A stretch of DNA of 64,000 bases from Hymenobacter canadensis. Its GTDB lineage: Bacteria; Bacteroidota; Bacteroidia; Cytophagales; Hymenobacteraceae. Location of the stretch: assembly GCF_027359925.1 (NCBI RefSeq), contig NZ_CP114767.1, positions 1,302,001 to 1,366,000 on the forward strand. The letters are read 5' to 3'. Every line of letters begins with the position of its first letter. Within the stretch, counting starts at the first letter, position 1. A program made the translations under genes and the position numbers. Shown here in pieces: positions 63,756 through 64,000 of the stretch. The notes beneath the pieces are model-generated. The model worked only from the letters and a program-made list of their open reading frames with translations. It was not told the origin of the DNA and did no database searches.

Positions 63756-64000
63756 ATGTCTGCTCCCTTCCGTGAGATTGAAGTGCTGCTGCCGCCGGCC
63801 GTAGCCTACGACGAATTTGCCCGCTACGAGGCCCTGCTGCACGCCGCCGGCCTGCAGCCCGGCCAGGCCGATTTTGTGCACCTGCGTAAGCGCTCCATTG
63901 ATGCGCGCGGCCGCAGCCCCCAGGTACGCCTGCGCGCCGACATCTACCAGATGCCGCCACCCGCCAGCCTGTTCGGCCCCTGGTTCCGCTACCCCGATGT
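63756..64000 (+). CDS. FAD-dependent oxidoreductase, partial (N-terminus)
   Basis: The first 81 residues are present and the gene runs off the window. The start reads MSAPFREIEVLLPPAV, with VHLRKRSIDARGRSPQVRLR, the usual N-terminal domain of Bacteroidota NAD(P)/FAD-dependent oxidoreductases of the COG2509 type, whose FAD-binding part follows later. Function of the family is not well defined. Preceded by its own -7 box. Confidence 0.75.
   Translation, partial: MSAPFREIEVLLPPAVAYDEFARYEALLHAAGLQPGQADFVHLRKRSIDARGRSPQVRLRADIYQMPPPASLFGPWFRYPD

Overview
The window reads as chromosome from a GC-rich member of the Bacteroidota, most likely Hymenobacter or a close relative (Cytophagales). This rests on promoter boxes of the TAnnTTTG type (for example before the tRNA-Thr at 7957-7964), a type IX secretion (T9SS) C-terminal sorting signal on a large surface protein, DUF349, DUF2911 and DUF4259 proteins, MKK-type lipoprotein and secretory signals, and very Ala/Leu/Pro/Arg-rich coding. 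Species assignment is inference.

Layout. 1-1,030 is an AT-richer stretch with no convincing gene. 1,102-8,048 holds housekeeping genes: a TPR protein, gyrA, a small lipoprotein, an HD phosphohydrolase, an L,D-transpeptidase and tRNA-Thr(UGU). 8,481-32,655 is the main accessory block, an exopolysaccharide/capsule locus of about 18 kb. It is built from two glycosyltransferases, an initiating sugar-phosphate transferase, a TolC-like protein, a Wzc/GumC-like chain-length protein, an O-antigen ligase/polymerase, three GT2 enzymes, two hexapeptide acyltransferases, a Wzx-type flippase, a GT14 enzyme, a DUF4184 membrane protein and a GT8-like enzyme. Signalling genes are interleaved: a large hybrid histidine kinase and an HPt protein precede it, a single-domain response regulator lies inside, the initiating transferase carries a degenerate receiver-like N-terminus, and a second, paralogous hybrid kinase faces the locus from the far end. 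This is the strongest candidate for an unusual system: a phosphorelay physically built into a polysaccharide assembly line.

33,109-43,011 holds a 1,280-residue T9SS-exported surface protein, an ASCH-domain protein, a secreted non-specific nuclease lipoprotein and a three-gene molybdenum aldehyde/xanthine oxidoreductase resembling PaoABC, whose [2Fe-2S] subunit is fused to a peroxiredoxin-like domain without its catalytic Cys. A perfect 33-bp-arm hairpin follows. 43,411-53,757 is mostly housekeeping: a small basic AT-hook-like protein, DUF349, YqgE, PdxH, DUF1015, Maf, an ArnT/PMT-like glycosyltransferase, an EamA-type transporter, DUF4259 and GpsA.

53,992-64,000 holds an RND/ABC-type adaptor plus TolC without an inner-membrane pump, the L-serine dehydratase beta subunit, a tryptophan 2,3-dioxygenase family protein, a TonB C-terminal protein, DUF2911, an MFS (MHS family) transporter broken by a 7-bp tandem duplication, a textbook cobalamin riboswitch followed unexpectedly by a hotdog thioesterase, an unknown helical protein and the start of an FAD-dependent oxidoreductase. 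Three intergenic islands of heptameric tandem repeats with unrelated sequences (24,460; 47,932; 53,761) and one inverted-repeat element (57,857) add a repeat layer.
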